Shown: positions 15,930-21,414 of the stretch, one piece after another
Position numbering within the stretch: the first letter of the stretch is position 1
Layout of the letters: each line of letters begins with the position of its first letter
Assembly: GCA_043736155.1 (NCBI GenBank)
Contig: JAYTDA010000143.1
Location: 1-21,414, forward strand
DNA from: JANNRR01 sp043736155
Lineage (GTDB): Bacteria > Pseudomonadota > Alphaproteobacteria > Rhodobacterales > Rhodobacteraceae
Length of the DNA stretch: 21,414 bases
Reading direction: 5' to 3'
Position numbers and translations under genes: made by a program
Notes under the pieces: model-generated
The model's database searches: none
Seen by the model: only the letters and a program-made list of their open reading frames with translations
What the model was told of the DNA's origin: nothing

Positions 15930-16055
15930 CTGAAATCCGGCGTCGGTTCGGCGATTTGCCGTTGTACGGTCTGCATCCGGCCTGTGATTGTCAATATTCT
16001 TTCTTTCAGGGTCGGAATGTAGCAATCTTTCCGAAACTGCGTTGAAAGGTGTGTT
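15930..16055. promoter_or_regulatory. Divergent control region between amidohydrolase and RpiR-type regulator
   Basis: This 126-base spacer drives the catabolic operon to the left and the regulator to the right. On the minus strand a perfect TTGACA lies at 15994-15989, but no good -10 follows at the usual spacing. TTTCCGAAA at 16028-16036 is a near-perfect palindrome of the GAAA/TTTC type often bound by RpiR-family proteins. It sits 19 bases before the regulator start, in position for autoregulation. AAAGG at 16045-16049 is the regulator's ribosome site. Confidence 0.4.
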
Positions 16056-16940
16056 GTGACCGTACCCGTGCCGCCCCCCGCCGCCTCTGTCGAGGTTTTG
16101 TTGCAGCAAAGTTTCGAGGCGCTGACCCGCGCTGAACGCCTGCTGGCCAGCCATGTGCTGCGGGCCTATCCGGTGGCGGCGCTGGGCTCGATCACTGCAC
16201 TGGCCAAGGCGGCAGGGGTATCAACGCCAACCGTGGTGCGGCTGGTGCAAAAGCTGGGGTTTCGCGGCTACCCGGAGTTTCAGGCGGCGCTGCGCGGCGA
16301 AGTGGAAGAGATGCTGGTGTCGCCGCTGGCCAAGCATGACCGCTGGTCAAAGGCGGCGCCGCAAACCCACATTCTGAACCGCTTTGCCGATGCCACCCTG
16401 GCCAACCTGTCGGCTACCCTGCAACAGATCGACCATGCCGAATTTGATGCCGTTTGTGGGTTGCTCGCCGATCCGGCCCGCGCGGTGTTTGCGATGGGGG
16501 GGCGGATCACCCATGCGATGGCAGACCATTTCGTGACCCACATGAAAGTGGTGCGGCAAGGGATGGTGCTGATGTCGGATGCCTCCAGCGCCTGGGCCCC
16601 GGCTTTGCTGGATATGAAACCGGGCGATGTGCTGCTGGTGTTCGATATCCGCCGCTATGAAAACACCGTGTTGCAGATGGTTGAGATGGCGGTGGAACGC
16701 GGGGCGGTGGTGGTGCTGGTGACCGATCAGTGGGTCTCCCCTGCGGCGGCACAGGCCCGCCACCGGTTAAGCTGTCAGATCGAGGTGCCGTCGGCCTGGG
16801 ACAGTTCGGTGACGATCCTGTTTCTGGTCGAGGCCCTGGTGGCGGGGGTCGAGGCCCTGACCTGGGATGCGACACAGGCACGGCTGAAGGTTTTGGAGGA
16901 GTTGAACGCGAAGACGCGGTTTTTCCGGCATTTCCGGTAG
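16056..16940 (+). CDS. MurR/RpiR-family transcriptional regulator
   Basis: This 294-residue regulator has an N-terminal helix-turn-helix of the RpiR type (residues about 10-85: LTRAERLLASHVL, ITALAKAAGVSTPTVVRLVQKLGFRGYPEFQ). A SIS domain follows at about residues 125-270, with AVFAMGGRITHAMADHF, PGDVLLVFDIRRYE and VVVLVTDQWVSP. SIS domains bind phosphosugars or related effectors. The start is GTG at 16056 with AAAGG six bases before it; GTG 16051 is less well placed. It is divergent from the amidohydrolase-ligase operon, the usual position of a local regulator, so control of that operon is likely but not shown. Confidence 0.92.
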   Translation: MTVPVPPPAASVEVLLQQSFEALTRAERLLASHVLRAYPVAALGSITALAKAAGVSTPTVVRLVQKLGFRGYPEFQAALRGEVEEMLVSPLAKHDRWSKAAPQTHILNRFADATLANLSATLQQIDHAEFDAVCGLLADPARAVFAMGGRITHAMADHFVTHMKVVRQGMVLMSDASSAWAPALLDMKPGDVLLVFDIRRYENTVLQMVEMAVERGAVVVLVTDQWVSPAAAQARHRLSCQIEVPSAWDSSVTILFLVEALVAGVEALTWDATQARLKVLEELNAKTRFFRHFR

Positions 16941-17044
16941 GGGGCGGGCAATCCCGGGCCGGGACGGTTGCGGGGGTGAGGGATTTCAAGGGGTTACGGG
17001 ACGGCGTTCGGGAATTGTTAAGAATTGGGATCGGGCGGGGGGGA

Positions 17045-17080
17045 GTCGGGGTGTACCCCGACCTACGCATGATTTCATGC
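17045..17080. repeat. REP palindrome upstream of the RAYT relic
   Basis: GTCGGGGT-GT-ACCCCGAC (17045-17062) is a perfect 8-bp hairpin followed by CTAC. Read on the minus strand it therefore has the GTAG tetranucleotide next to the stem, the mark of REP elements recognised by RAYT transposases. A second short palindrome, GCATGA-TT-TCATGC, follows at 17067-17080. Confidence 0.65.
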
Positions 17081-17125
17081 TTGTCGCACAAGGTTTCGGT
17101 AACCCTGTCCCCGCTCCGCTTCAGC

Positions 17126-17649
17126 ATGTCCGATGATCTGCGCCCGCATGTAACAGGGGCCACGATCTTCTTTACGTCGCGACGGCGCGGCGGGGAGGCG
17201 GCCTGTTGTGCCGCGAGACCGAACCCCTGCTGGCGGCTGTCAAAGAGACCCGCGCCGATTTGCGGTTTGACTTCGTGGCGTGGGTGGTGCTGCCGGACCC
17301 CTTGCACGCGATCCGGCGACTGCCAACAGGGGACAGCGATGACGCGACCCGGTGAAAGGCGATCAAGACGCGGTTTGCCAAATCGGTCGATCTCGCCGCG
17401 CCGCGAAGCGCAAGCAAGGTTACCAATGGGGAGCGGGGCCTCTGGCAAAGGCGGTTCCGGGATCACCCTATCCGCGATCAGGCCGATCTTGAGGCGCACA
17501 GGCGGTATTGCCGGATCAACCCGGTGAAGCACGGGTTGGTGGAGCGGGCGGCGGATTGGCCCTATTCGTCGATCCACCGCGATAGTGCGCGGGGATTGGT
17601 GGAGCCGGAATGGCCAGGCATTGAGCCGGAGGGTCAGTTTGGAGAGTAG
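17126..17649 (+). pseudogene. Decayed REP-associated tyrosine transposase (RAYT)
   Basis: Parts of a RAYT, a single-domain relative of IS200/IS605 transposases, can be followed through two frames. It starts at ATG 17126 (MSDDLRPHVTGATIFFT). A frameshift within 17177-17197 leads into a frame reading WVVLPDPLHAIRRLP, then a TGA at 17353-17355 where RAYTs have Trp (R-stop-KAIK). The rest is intact: KVTNGERGLWQRRF, HRRYCRINPVKHGLVERAADWPYSSIHRD, with the nucleophile Tyr in RRYCRINP, to the stop at 17649. The HUH motif is also broken: CCC (Pro) at 17299-17301 stands where the first His codon CAC is expected. Three independent lesions make it clearly inactive. REP palindromes flank it on both sides. 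Confidence 0.85.
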
Positions 17650-17722
17650 GGTGGGTGAAACCCACCGCAATGCGGTATTTTAATGGATTGAAAAACAGAT
17701 GGTGGGTTGGCACCTACCCTAC
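17646..17722. repeat. REPIN-like pair of inverted REP elements
   Basis: A REP beginning GTAGGGTGGGT (hairpin GGTGGGT-GAA-ACCCACC at 17650-17666) overlaps the RAYT stop codon. A second, imperfect one in the opposite direction lies at 17701-17722 and ends CCCTAC, the complement of GTAGGG. Two REPs facing each other about 35 bases apart, each with GTAG on the outside, match the REPIN layout mobilised by RAYTs. Confidence 0.7.
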
Positions 17723-17727
17723 GCTTG

Positions 17728-18759
17728 CTAGTCCGGCATAATCTCTGCTACATAGACCGCGCATTCACGCAAGGCTGGAATCGCTATTCCTGCACCAGTA
17801 AGGTCCATCTTGGATACCGTATCGCCAGCCTCGTTTACCAGAAACATGATAGTTGACGCTGCAATCGAATCGAGGATGGCATCACGCGCGTTTGTTTCAT
17901 CCTCGTCAAACTCAATAGCGGATTTTTCCTCAGCCGATCCAATGTTGTCAAATGGAAGCGTCGGCCCATCACCGATCCGGAGTGCTACGTCGTATGTCGC
18001 CAAAACTAATCTATGATAGACTGACAGATACATTCCCTGATTTGCGAAGATATGAAGGAAAAGTGTAAAGTCATCTGATTCTTCATTGCCGGCTACCAAT
18101 TTACAAGAACTGAAGCGCGCTTGCTCTGGGCCACTGTACGTCTCCGAACTGAGACTCCAATTCGAAGGCACGAAGAATGTGCGTTCATCGGTTGGGGCGT
18201 TTGTTACCGCTGCTTGGACTGCGTTTTGGACCACGCTGTAGTCAGACCTCTTTGCCAAACATCCACGAAGCGCGTCTATCGCCTTGGCCGATCCGCGCAG
18301 CGAATATCGAGCAAGTTCCCTCCCGGCGCTAGTCCCGCCATCGGGCACTTCTATCCTGAAGGCAATGCTCGCACCTGCAGCCATACGGATGAGCAGAGCT
18401 TCAGCCTCGGCGGCATTCGGGATCAAAAAAATGGCACCCCCAACTTCATCAATAGTTGTCAGCACGACTTTGCCATCGATCAACACGGAGACCCGGTCGC
18501 CCTTCTCTGGTAACGGGAAGGCCAACAGGCTAATTTCAAGCCCACTTGGCGAAGTGCTGAACATAGTTAGTTGAAATGTGTTGCGATCCGTAATCAAGTC
18601 GCAAGAATAATCGGGTTCGGCAGGGTCAATGAATTGAGTAACCGTCCAGCCACGACCGTCGAATACAGAAACAGTGGCGAATTCTGCCCGAGCGGTTCCT
18701 GTATAAAACAAAGCGACGCTGAACACCGCCAAAGAAAGTTTAAAGCGTAGTCCTGTCAA
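17728..18759 (-). CDS. Exported protein of unknown function with two similar halves
   Basis: The 343-residue protein starts with a Sec signal peptide (MTGLRFKLSLAVFSVALFYT, cleavage near ARAEF). The mature part seems to be two modules of about 130 residues. Each begins with an aromatic-rich segment and a single Cys (YSCDLI at about 52, FSSCKL at about 221), has a central beta-rich stretch containing DRVSVLIDG or DVALRIGDG, and ends in a helix with an ALR-x-C signature (DALRGCLAK near 170, PALRECAVYV near 334). The paired Cys of each module could form a disulfide. I do not recognise the family. Codons and GC are less biased than in the core genes to the left, which suggests acquired DNA. No operon partner is close: 73 bases separate it from the next upstream gene. 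Confidence 0.75.
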   Translation of the reverse strand: MTGLRFKLSLAVFSVALFYTGTARAEFATVSVFDGRGWTVTQFIDPAEPDYSCDLITDRNTFQLTMFSTSPSGLEISLLAFPLPEKGDRVSVLIDGKVVLTTIDEVGGAIFLIPNAAEAEALLIRMAAGASIAFRIEVPDGGTSAGRELARYSLRGSAKAIDALRGCLAKRSDYSVVQNAVQAAVTNAPTDERTFFVPSNWSLSSETYSGPEQARFSSCKLVAGNEESDDFTLFLHIFANQGMYLSVYHRLVLATYDVALRIGDGPTLPFDNIGSAEEKSAIEFDEDETNARDAILDSIAASTIMFLVNEAGDTVSKMDLTGAGIAIPALRECAVYVAEIMPD

Positions 18760-18832
18760 GACGAAATACTCCCTAGAGCGGTCCCAGCATCTGTAAGATA
18801 CTCATCAAAATCAAGTCGCACTTTAGTGCGGA

Positions 18833-19111
18833 TCATGGTTGCGGATTGCAGTACCCTTCGCACTCCACCCACCTAACGTTCCCCCAAATTCCAGCAGACA
18901 CTTTATTATAAGCGCCAACTTGGATCAAGCAATCCCAATTGCACTTGTCGTCATCCCATCTAACCGTGACTAAGTAGTTACAATTATTCACCCAAGATCC
19001 ACCAAAGGTAGCGTTGCCCCAATCAACGGTCAGGCAGGTTGCATTTGCCACTGAAGCCGATGCTACATAGACCGCAGCTGCAAGGAGTGGCCAAGTGAGT
19101 TTGCTTTGCAT
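18833..19111 (-). CDS. Small Cys-rich exported protein
   Basis: This 92-residue protein has a Sec signal peptide (hydrophobic residues about 7-22, cleavage near VANATC). The mature part is about 68 residues with six Cys (TCLTV, NNCNYL, DKCNWDC, VECEGYC) and many Trp and Asn. This suggests a small disulfide-stabilised secreted or periplasmic domain. I do not recognise the family. It lies upstream of the two-module exported protein on the same strand, and both have a lower GC than the rest of the window, so the two may form an acquired transcription unit. A role in interaction with host or competitors is speculation. Confidence 0.68.
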   Translation of the reverse strand: MQSKLTWPLLAAAVYVASASVANATCLTVDWGNATFGGSWVNNCNYLVTVRWDDDKCNWDCLIQVGAYNKVSAGIWGNVRWVECEGYCNPQP

Positions 19112-19313
19112 TGTGAGTTCCCCAGTTCATTTTGTAAGGGTACTAGAAATAAATACTCTTTCTGATATTCCCCGAAGAGCAAGTTCTGGAGATGTTTTAG
19201 CACAAAATCGCGCCTTCATCGAGGGTCTGATTCGCATGCCGAGTTCCTGTCGCCTAGTGTTCTCCACCTGACGGATGATTCCCGGCGTCGCTCTGGTGTG
19301 CTATTCTGGCGGC

Positions 19314-19382
19314 ATGAGACGAGATGACATCTGCCTATACCTTGGCCCCGCTGACCGTGATCAGCAAGACAAGGGTGGGTGA
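19314..19382 (+). pseudogene. 22-codon truncated ORF ending in a REP
   Basis: The frame encodes MRRDDICLYLGPADRDQQDK and then stops at a TGA created by the REP palindrome. The start LYLGPADRDQ has the look of the N-terminus of an IS630-type transposase, but it is too short to prove. It may mark the site where a REP landed in, or replaced, a longer gene. Confidence 0.22.
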
Positions 19383-19390
19383 AACCCACC
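19373..19390. repeat. Isolated REP copy
   Basis: GGGTGGGTGAAACCCACC is identical to the core at 17649-17666 next to the RAYT relic. Here the GTAG tetranucleotide is replaced by ACAAG, so the element is solitary and degenerate at its recognition end. Confidence 0.7.
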
Positions 19391-19611
19391 AATTGCTTTC
19401 AGATTGCCACCGTTCGTGCCCAAATGGTTTATGCAGCAATGGCAAAGCTTTCCCTCCCCAACAGTATTGAACCCTTGTATAGTGCGACGGGAGAAGCAAC
19501 CTGCGCTCGCTCAAGCCAGCAGCCGAGTCTTGTTGGATCGAGTAAATACTACGACATTGTTGAAGTCAAACATTATTCGCATCTTGCGAGGGCTTGCCAC
19601 CCAAAATTGCA

Positions 19612-19929
19612 TTAGACCCAACTTCTGATTGCAAATCGGGTGGCTGAGTGTGCACACCCGGCCACCCTGCTCCTTTTCAGGAGTGTCGGCCCCGTCTCGC
19701 GGCGTGTGATGCGCTCTTGCAGCCAGTCCAGCACTTCGCCCGGGATCCAGCCGACCCGGTTCGGCCCAAAGGTTACCCGCTTGGGGAATGTCCCGGCTTT
19801 CTCCAGTCGCTTCCCATGGTGCGGCGCGTACAGGGCCAACGCCTTGAGCTGGCGGTGCCTGCCCGAAAATGCCCGGATCAATCCACCGGCACTGCCGGAG
19901 AACCTGCCGCCGCCTTGAGGCAGGCGCAA
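19612..19929 (-). CDS. AlpA-type helix-turn-helix regulator, possibly a remnant
   Basis: The middle of this 105-codon frame reads LKALALYAPHHGKRLEKAG, then TFPKRVTFGPNRVGWIPGEV and LDWLQERITRR. This is the layout of AlpA-family excisionase-like regulators of integrative elements (helix-turn-helix, FPKRV, GPNRVGW, EVLDWLxERI). The first 27 residues (MRLPQGGGRFSGSAGG and so on) and the last 25 do not resemble the family, so the ends may be altered or the true start may lie further in. No integrase is near. AlpA proteins usually control prophage or island excision, so this probably marks the right end of an old insertion. Confidence 0.55.
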   Translation of the reverse strand: MRLPQGGGRFSGSAGGLIRAFSGRHRQLKALALYAPHHGKRLEKAGTFPKRVTFGPNRVGWIPGEVLDWLQERITRRETGPTLLKRSRVAGCAHSATRFAIRSWV

Positions 19930-20029
19930 ACGCCCCGGCTTGCCATTCGAATTGTCCGGTTAACCCGGCTGGAACCATTCGCCCTCAGGTTGGCAACCGA
20001 ACCAGAATCAAGCCGTACAGGAGACGCAC

Positions 20030-20617
20030 GTGCACACTGACCTTTCGAACATGACCGGCACAGACCGGCACAGCCGGGACCACTATTGCGAAACCATTGA
20101 CAACGTTCTGACCACGCTGCGGCTGGTCGATGCCCCGATGGAAGACGCGTTTGACAAATACACCCGGTTGGTCGCGCGGCTTGTCAAGGTTCCGGTGGCG
20201 CTTGTCTCGTTTGTCGAGGAAGACAAGAATCGGCAATATTTCAAAAGCCAGATCGGCCTGACCGGCACATGGGCCAGGTCGCGCCAGACGCCGCTGTCCC
20301 ATTCGTTCTGCCAATATGTGAAACGCGACAACCGGCCCCTGATTATCGAGGATGCCCCGCAGGATGTGCGCGTTTGCGGCAGCCTTGCGATCACCGACCT
20401 TGGCGTCCGGGCCTATCTGGGGGTGCCGATTCATGATCCGGATGGCAATGCCCTTGGGGCGCTGTGTGCAATCGACACCCAGGTCCGCAGCTGGGAACAG
20501 GCTGACGTGGACGGTATGGTTGACCTTGCCGCCTGCGTCTCGGACCAGATCAGCCTGCGTGCAGCACTTCACCGCCAACTCAACAGCTATGGACCGCCAT
20601 CGCAATATGCTCGGTGA
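20030..20617 (+). CDS. Stand-alone GAF-domain protein
   Basis: This 195-residue protein is almost entirely one GAF domain (residues about 35-185). Recognisable parts are ALVSFVEEDKNRQYFKSQIGL, PLSHSFCQYV, PLIIEDAPQDVRV and YLGVPIHDPDGNALGALCAIDT. GAF domains bind small molecules, cyclic nucleotides or bilins, or sense redox state. Here no kinase, cyclase or phosphatase domain is attached, so it would have to act with a partner protein. Two Cys (SFCQYV, VCGSL) could allow redox sensing but this is a guess. The start is GTG at 20030 with AGGAGA seven bases upstream; ATG 20051 lacks such a site. Confidence 0.85.
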   Translation: MHTDLSNMTGTDRHSRDHYCETIDNVLTTLRLVDAPMEDAFDKYTRLVARLVKVPVALVSFVEEDKNRQYFKSQIGLTGTWARSRQTPLSHSFCQYVKRDNRPLIIEDAPQDVRVCGSLAITDLGVRAYLGVPIHDPDGNALGALCAIDTQVRSWEQADVDGMVDLAACVSDQISLRAALHRQLNSYGPPSQYAR

Positions 20618-20984
20618 CAAACCCGAACATCCAGATAAACCACCCCTCTCCACCCTGACAGATACCTCTGTCCCGACGGGTTTACCGGCAGTCACCCAAA
20701 TCTCCCGACAAAGGCCAGGTGGTGCGCTGTCTGAAGGCGAGACCGGCTGAATTGGTCTGCTGATCAAGTGTCCCGTGCCCCGGGTTGCCTCTGCGACAGT
20801 CGGAACGCCCGGTTCGCAAACAATTCGGGCACATGCCCCGCGCCCGTAGCGATACCCCCCCGGGTCCTCATTTCCCCATGGGATTGAGGCGCTTACGGGG
20901 GGGGGGCAGAACCTCGTCAAGTCTCCGGTTGGCCCGCGACAGCAGGCCACCGGGTTGGCGGATGATCTGGCCTATCCGGTTCCC
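20618..20984. other. Intergenic stretch after the GAF gene
   Basis: No gene is supported. It contains a 10-base G run at 20897-20906 and a shorter C run near 20855. Both are sites where replication slippage or sequencing error is likely. Confidence 0.4.
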
Positions 20985-21074
20985 GGTTCAGCAGTTCCGG
21001 GTTCAGCAGTTCGAGGTTCAGCAGTTCCGGGTTCAGCAGTTCGAGGTTCAGCAGTTCGAGGTTCAAGAATTCCG
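20985..21074. repeat. Six 15-bp tandem repeats
   Basis: The unit GGTTCAGCAGTTCNN is repeated six times without gaps. The last two bases run CG, GA, CG, GA, GA in units 1-5, so units 1-2 and 3-4 form an identical 30-bp dimer. Unit 6 is diverged (GGTTCAAGAATTCCG). As 15 is a multiple of three, the array is open in several frames on both strands and would encode pentapeptide repeats such as ELLNL or AEPRT. No gene start, ribosome site or family supports translation. Confidence 0.9.
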
Positions 21075-21202
21075 GTGCCACCAACGCCGCAGGCATCGCC
21101 AGGTCGCGGATCAGCTGATCCTCGGCCAGCGGGCTGGGGCCAGGGCGCGACAGGATGCGGCTGTGCAGCGCTGATGCCAACGGTCCCTTGAAGTGACCCT
21201 TG

Positions 21203-21320
21203 CTCTCCCTCCCCCTGCGTGGGGAGGGCCGGGGTGGGGGTCGCCCCAGCGCTTGAGTACAGGGTAGAATGCCTCGCAAAATCAGCGGTCTGAGAGACCC
21301 CCACCCTCCCCACAAAGGGG
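21203..21320. repeat. Composite G/C-rich palindromic repeat
   Basis: An 8-bp hairpin CCCTCCCC/GGGGAGGG lies at 21207-21228. GGGTGGGGGTC (21232-21242) is complementary to GACCCCCACCC (21296-21306), enclosing 53 bases. A third small stem, CCCC/GGGG, follows at 21308-21320. The layout is that of a dispersed intergenic repeat of high-GC genomes rather than a simple terminator. Confidence 0.6.
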
Positions 21321-21414
21321 CTAAGGGATGCACACATCGTCAGGTTTGGTTTTCCCGGTGCGCTTGACGGGTTGAATGTTGCATGATTCGGTTGTCCTAC
21401 CTTGAATGGAGGGC

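Larger units (their letters stand above)
19112..19611. other. Gene-poor accessory stretch
   Basis: I see no supported complete gene in these 500 bases. GC is lower than in the core. A short open frame begins at 19314 and stops inside a REP copy. After the REP, the reading frames on both strands are short and resemble nothing I know. Confidence 0.4.

Noticed and set aside
16952..16964. TCCCGG-G-CCGGGA as terminator of the RpiR gene
   Set aside because: The stem would close on too small a loop and no T-run follows.
16507..17670. 387-codon minus-strand frame across the RpiR gene end and the RAYT relic
   Set aside because: It is antisense to two identified sequences and its Pro/Arg-rich translation has no recognisable domain.
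19622..19650. GATTGCAAATC resembling the anticodon arm of a Cys tRNA
   Set aside because: No acceptor stem, D arm or TTCGA-type T arm can be folded around it, and it lies within the AlpA-like frame.
19971..20000. GGAAC as part of an EcfG-type stress promoter before the GAF gene
   Set aside because: No CGTT box follows at 16-17 bases.
20985..21074. CRISPR-like array
   Set aside because: The repeats are 15 bases, directly adjacent without spacers, and no cas gene is present.
20917..21333. Minus-strand frame encoding ELLNL/ELLNP pentapeptide repeats
   Set aside because: The frame consists of the tandem repeat plus palindromic DNA. No ribosome site or conserved domain was seen, and other frames are equally open.

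Overview
This is a high-GC chromosomal window from an alphaproteobacterium, most likely of the Rhodobacteraceae (Paracoccus/Rhodobacter/Roseobacter type). Three things suggest this: strong G/C bias at third codon positions, a Flp pilin with a GAVTVDWV core, and the mix of gene families. No rRNA, tRNA or CRISPR array was found. The taxonomic call is inference from family content, not from a marker gene.

Left part (1-9 kb). A small Flp-type pilin (-) with a perfect terminator hairpin comes first, then a secreted lytic transglycosylase (+). Next on the minus strand is a 3-oxoacid CoA-transferase operon, scoA then scoB. It carries an extra, AT-richer 78-codon ORF fitted between the two subunit genes. 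topA (-) and a divergent small exported protein (+) follow. UDP-glucose dehydrogenase and a UDP-glucuronate 4-epimerase-like gene (both -) would together make UDP-glucuronate and UDP-galacturonate for surface polysaccharide.

Middle part (9-17 kb). A minus-strand catabolic cluster reads N-formylglutamate amidohydrolase family, glutamine-synthetase-like ligase, [toxin-antitoxin pair], aldehyde dehydrogenase, iron-type alcohol dehydrogenase, [19-bp inverted repeat], FAD amino-acid dehydrogenase. A RpiR-type regulator is divergent from it. The gene set fits gamma-glutamylation of an amine or amino-alcohol, oxidation of its alcohol end to the acid, and release of glutamate plus an amino acid. The toxin-antitoxin pair splits this operon and has its own AT-rich operator-promoter. 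Its antitoxin appears to join an uncommon N-terminal domain to a classic antitoxin-type tail.

Right part (17-21.4 kb). This is accessory DNA: a decayed REP-associated tyrosine transposase between REP palindromes, two exported proteins of lower GC (one with two similar halves, one small and Cys-rich), a stray REP copy, an AlpA-type regulator remnant, and a stand-alone GAF protein. The last 0.8 kb holds no convincing gene. It contains a 10-base G run, six 15-bp tandem repeats and a large imperfect palindrome.

The best candidates for something new are the chimeric antitoxin/PIN pair, the gamma-glutamyl amine pathway it interrupts, and the small ORF wedged between scoA and scoB.
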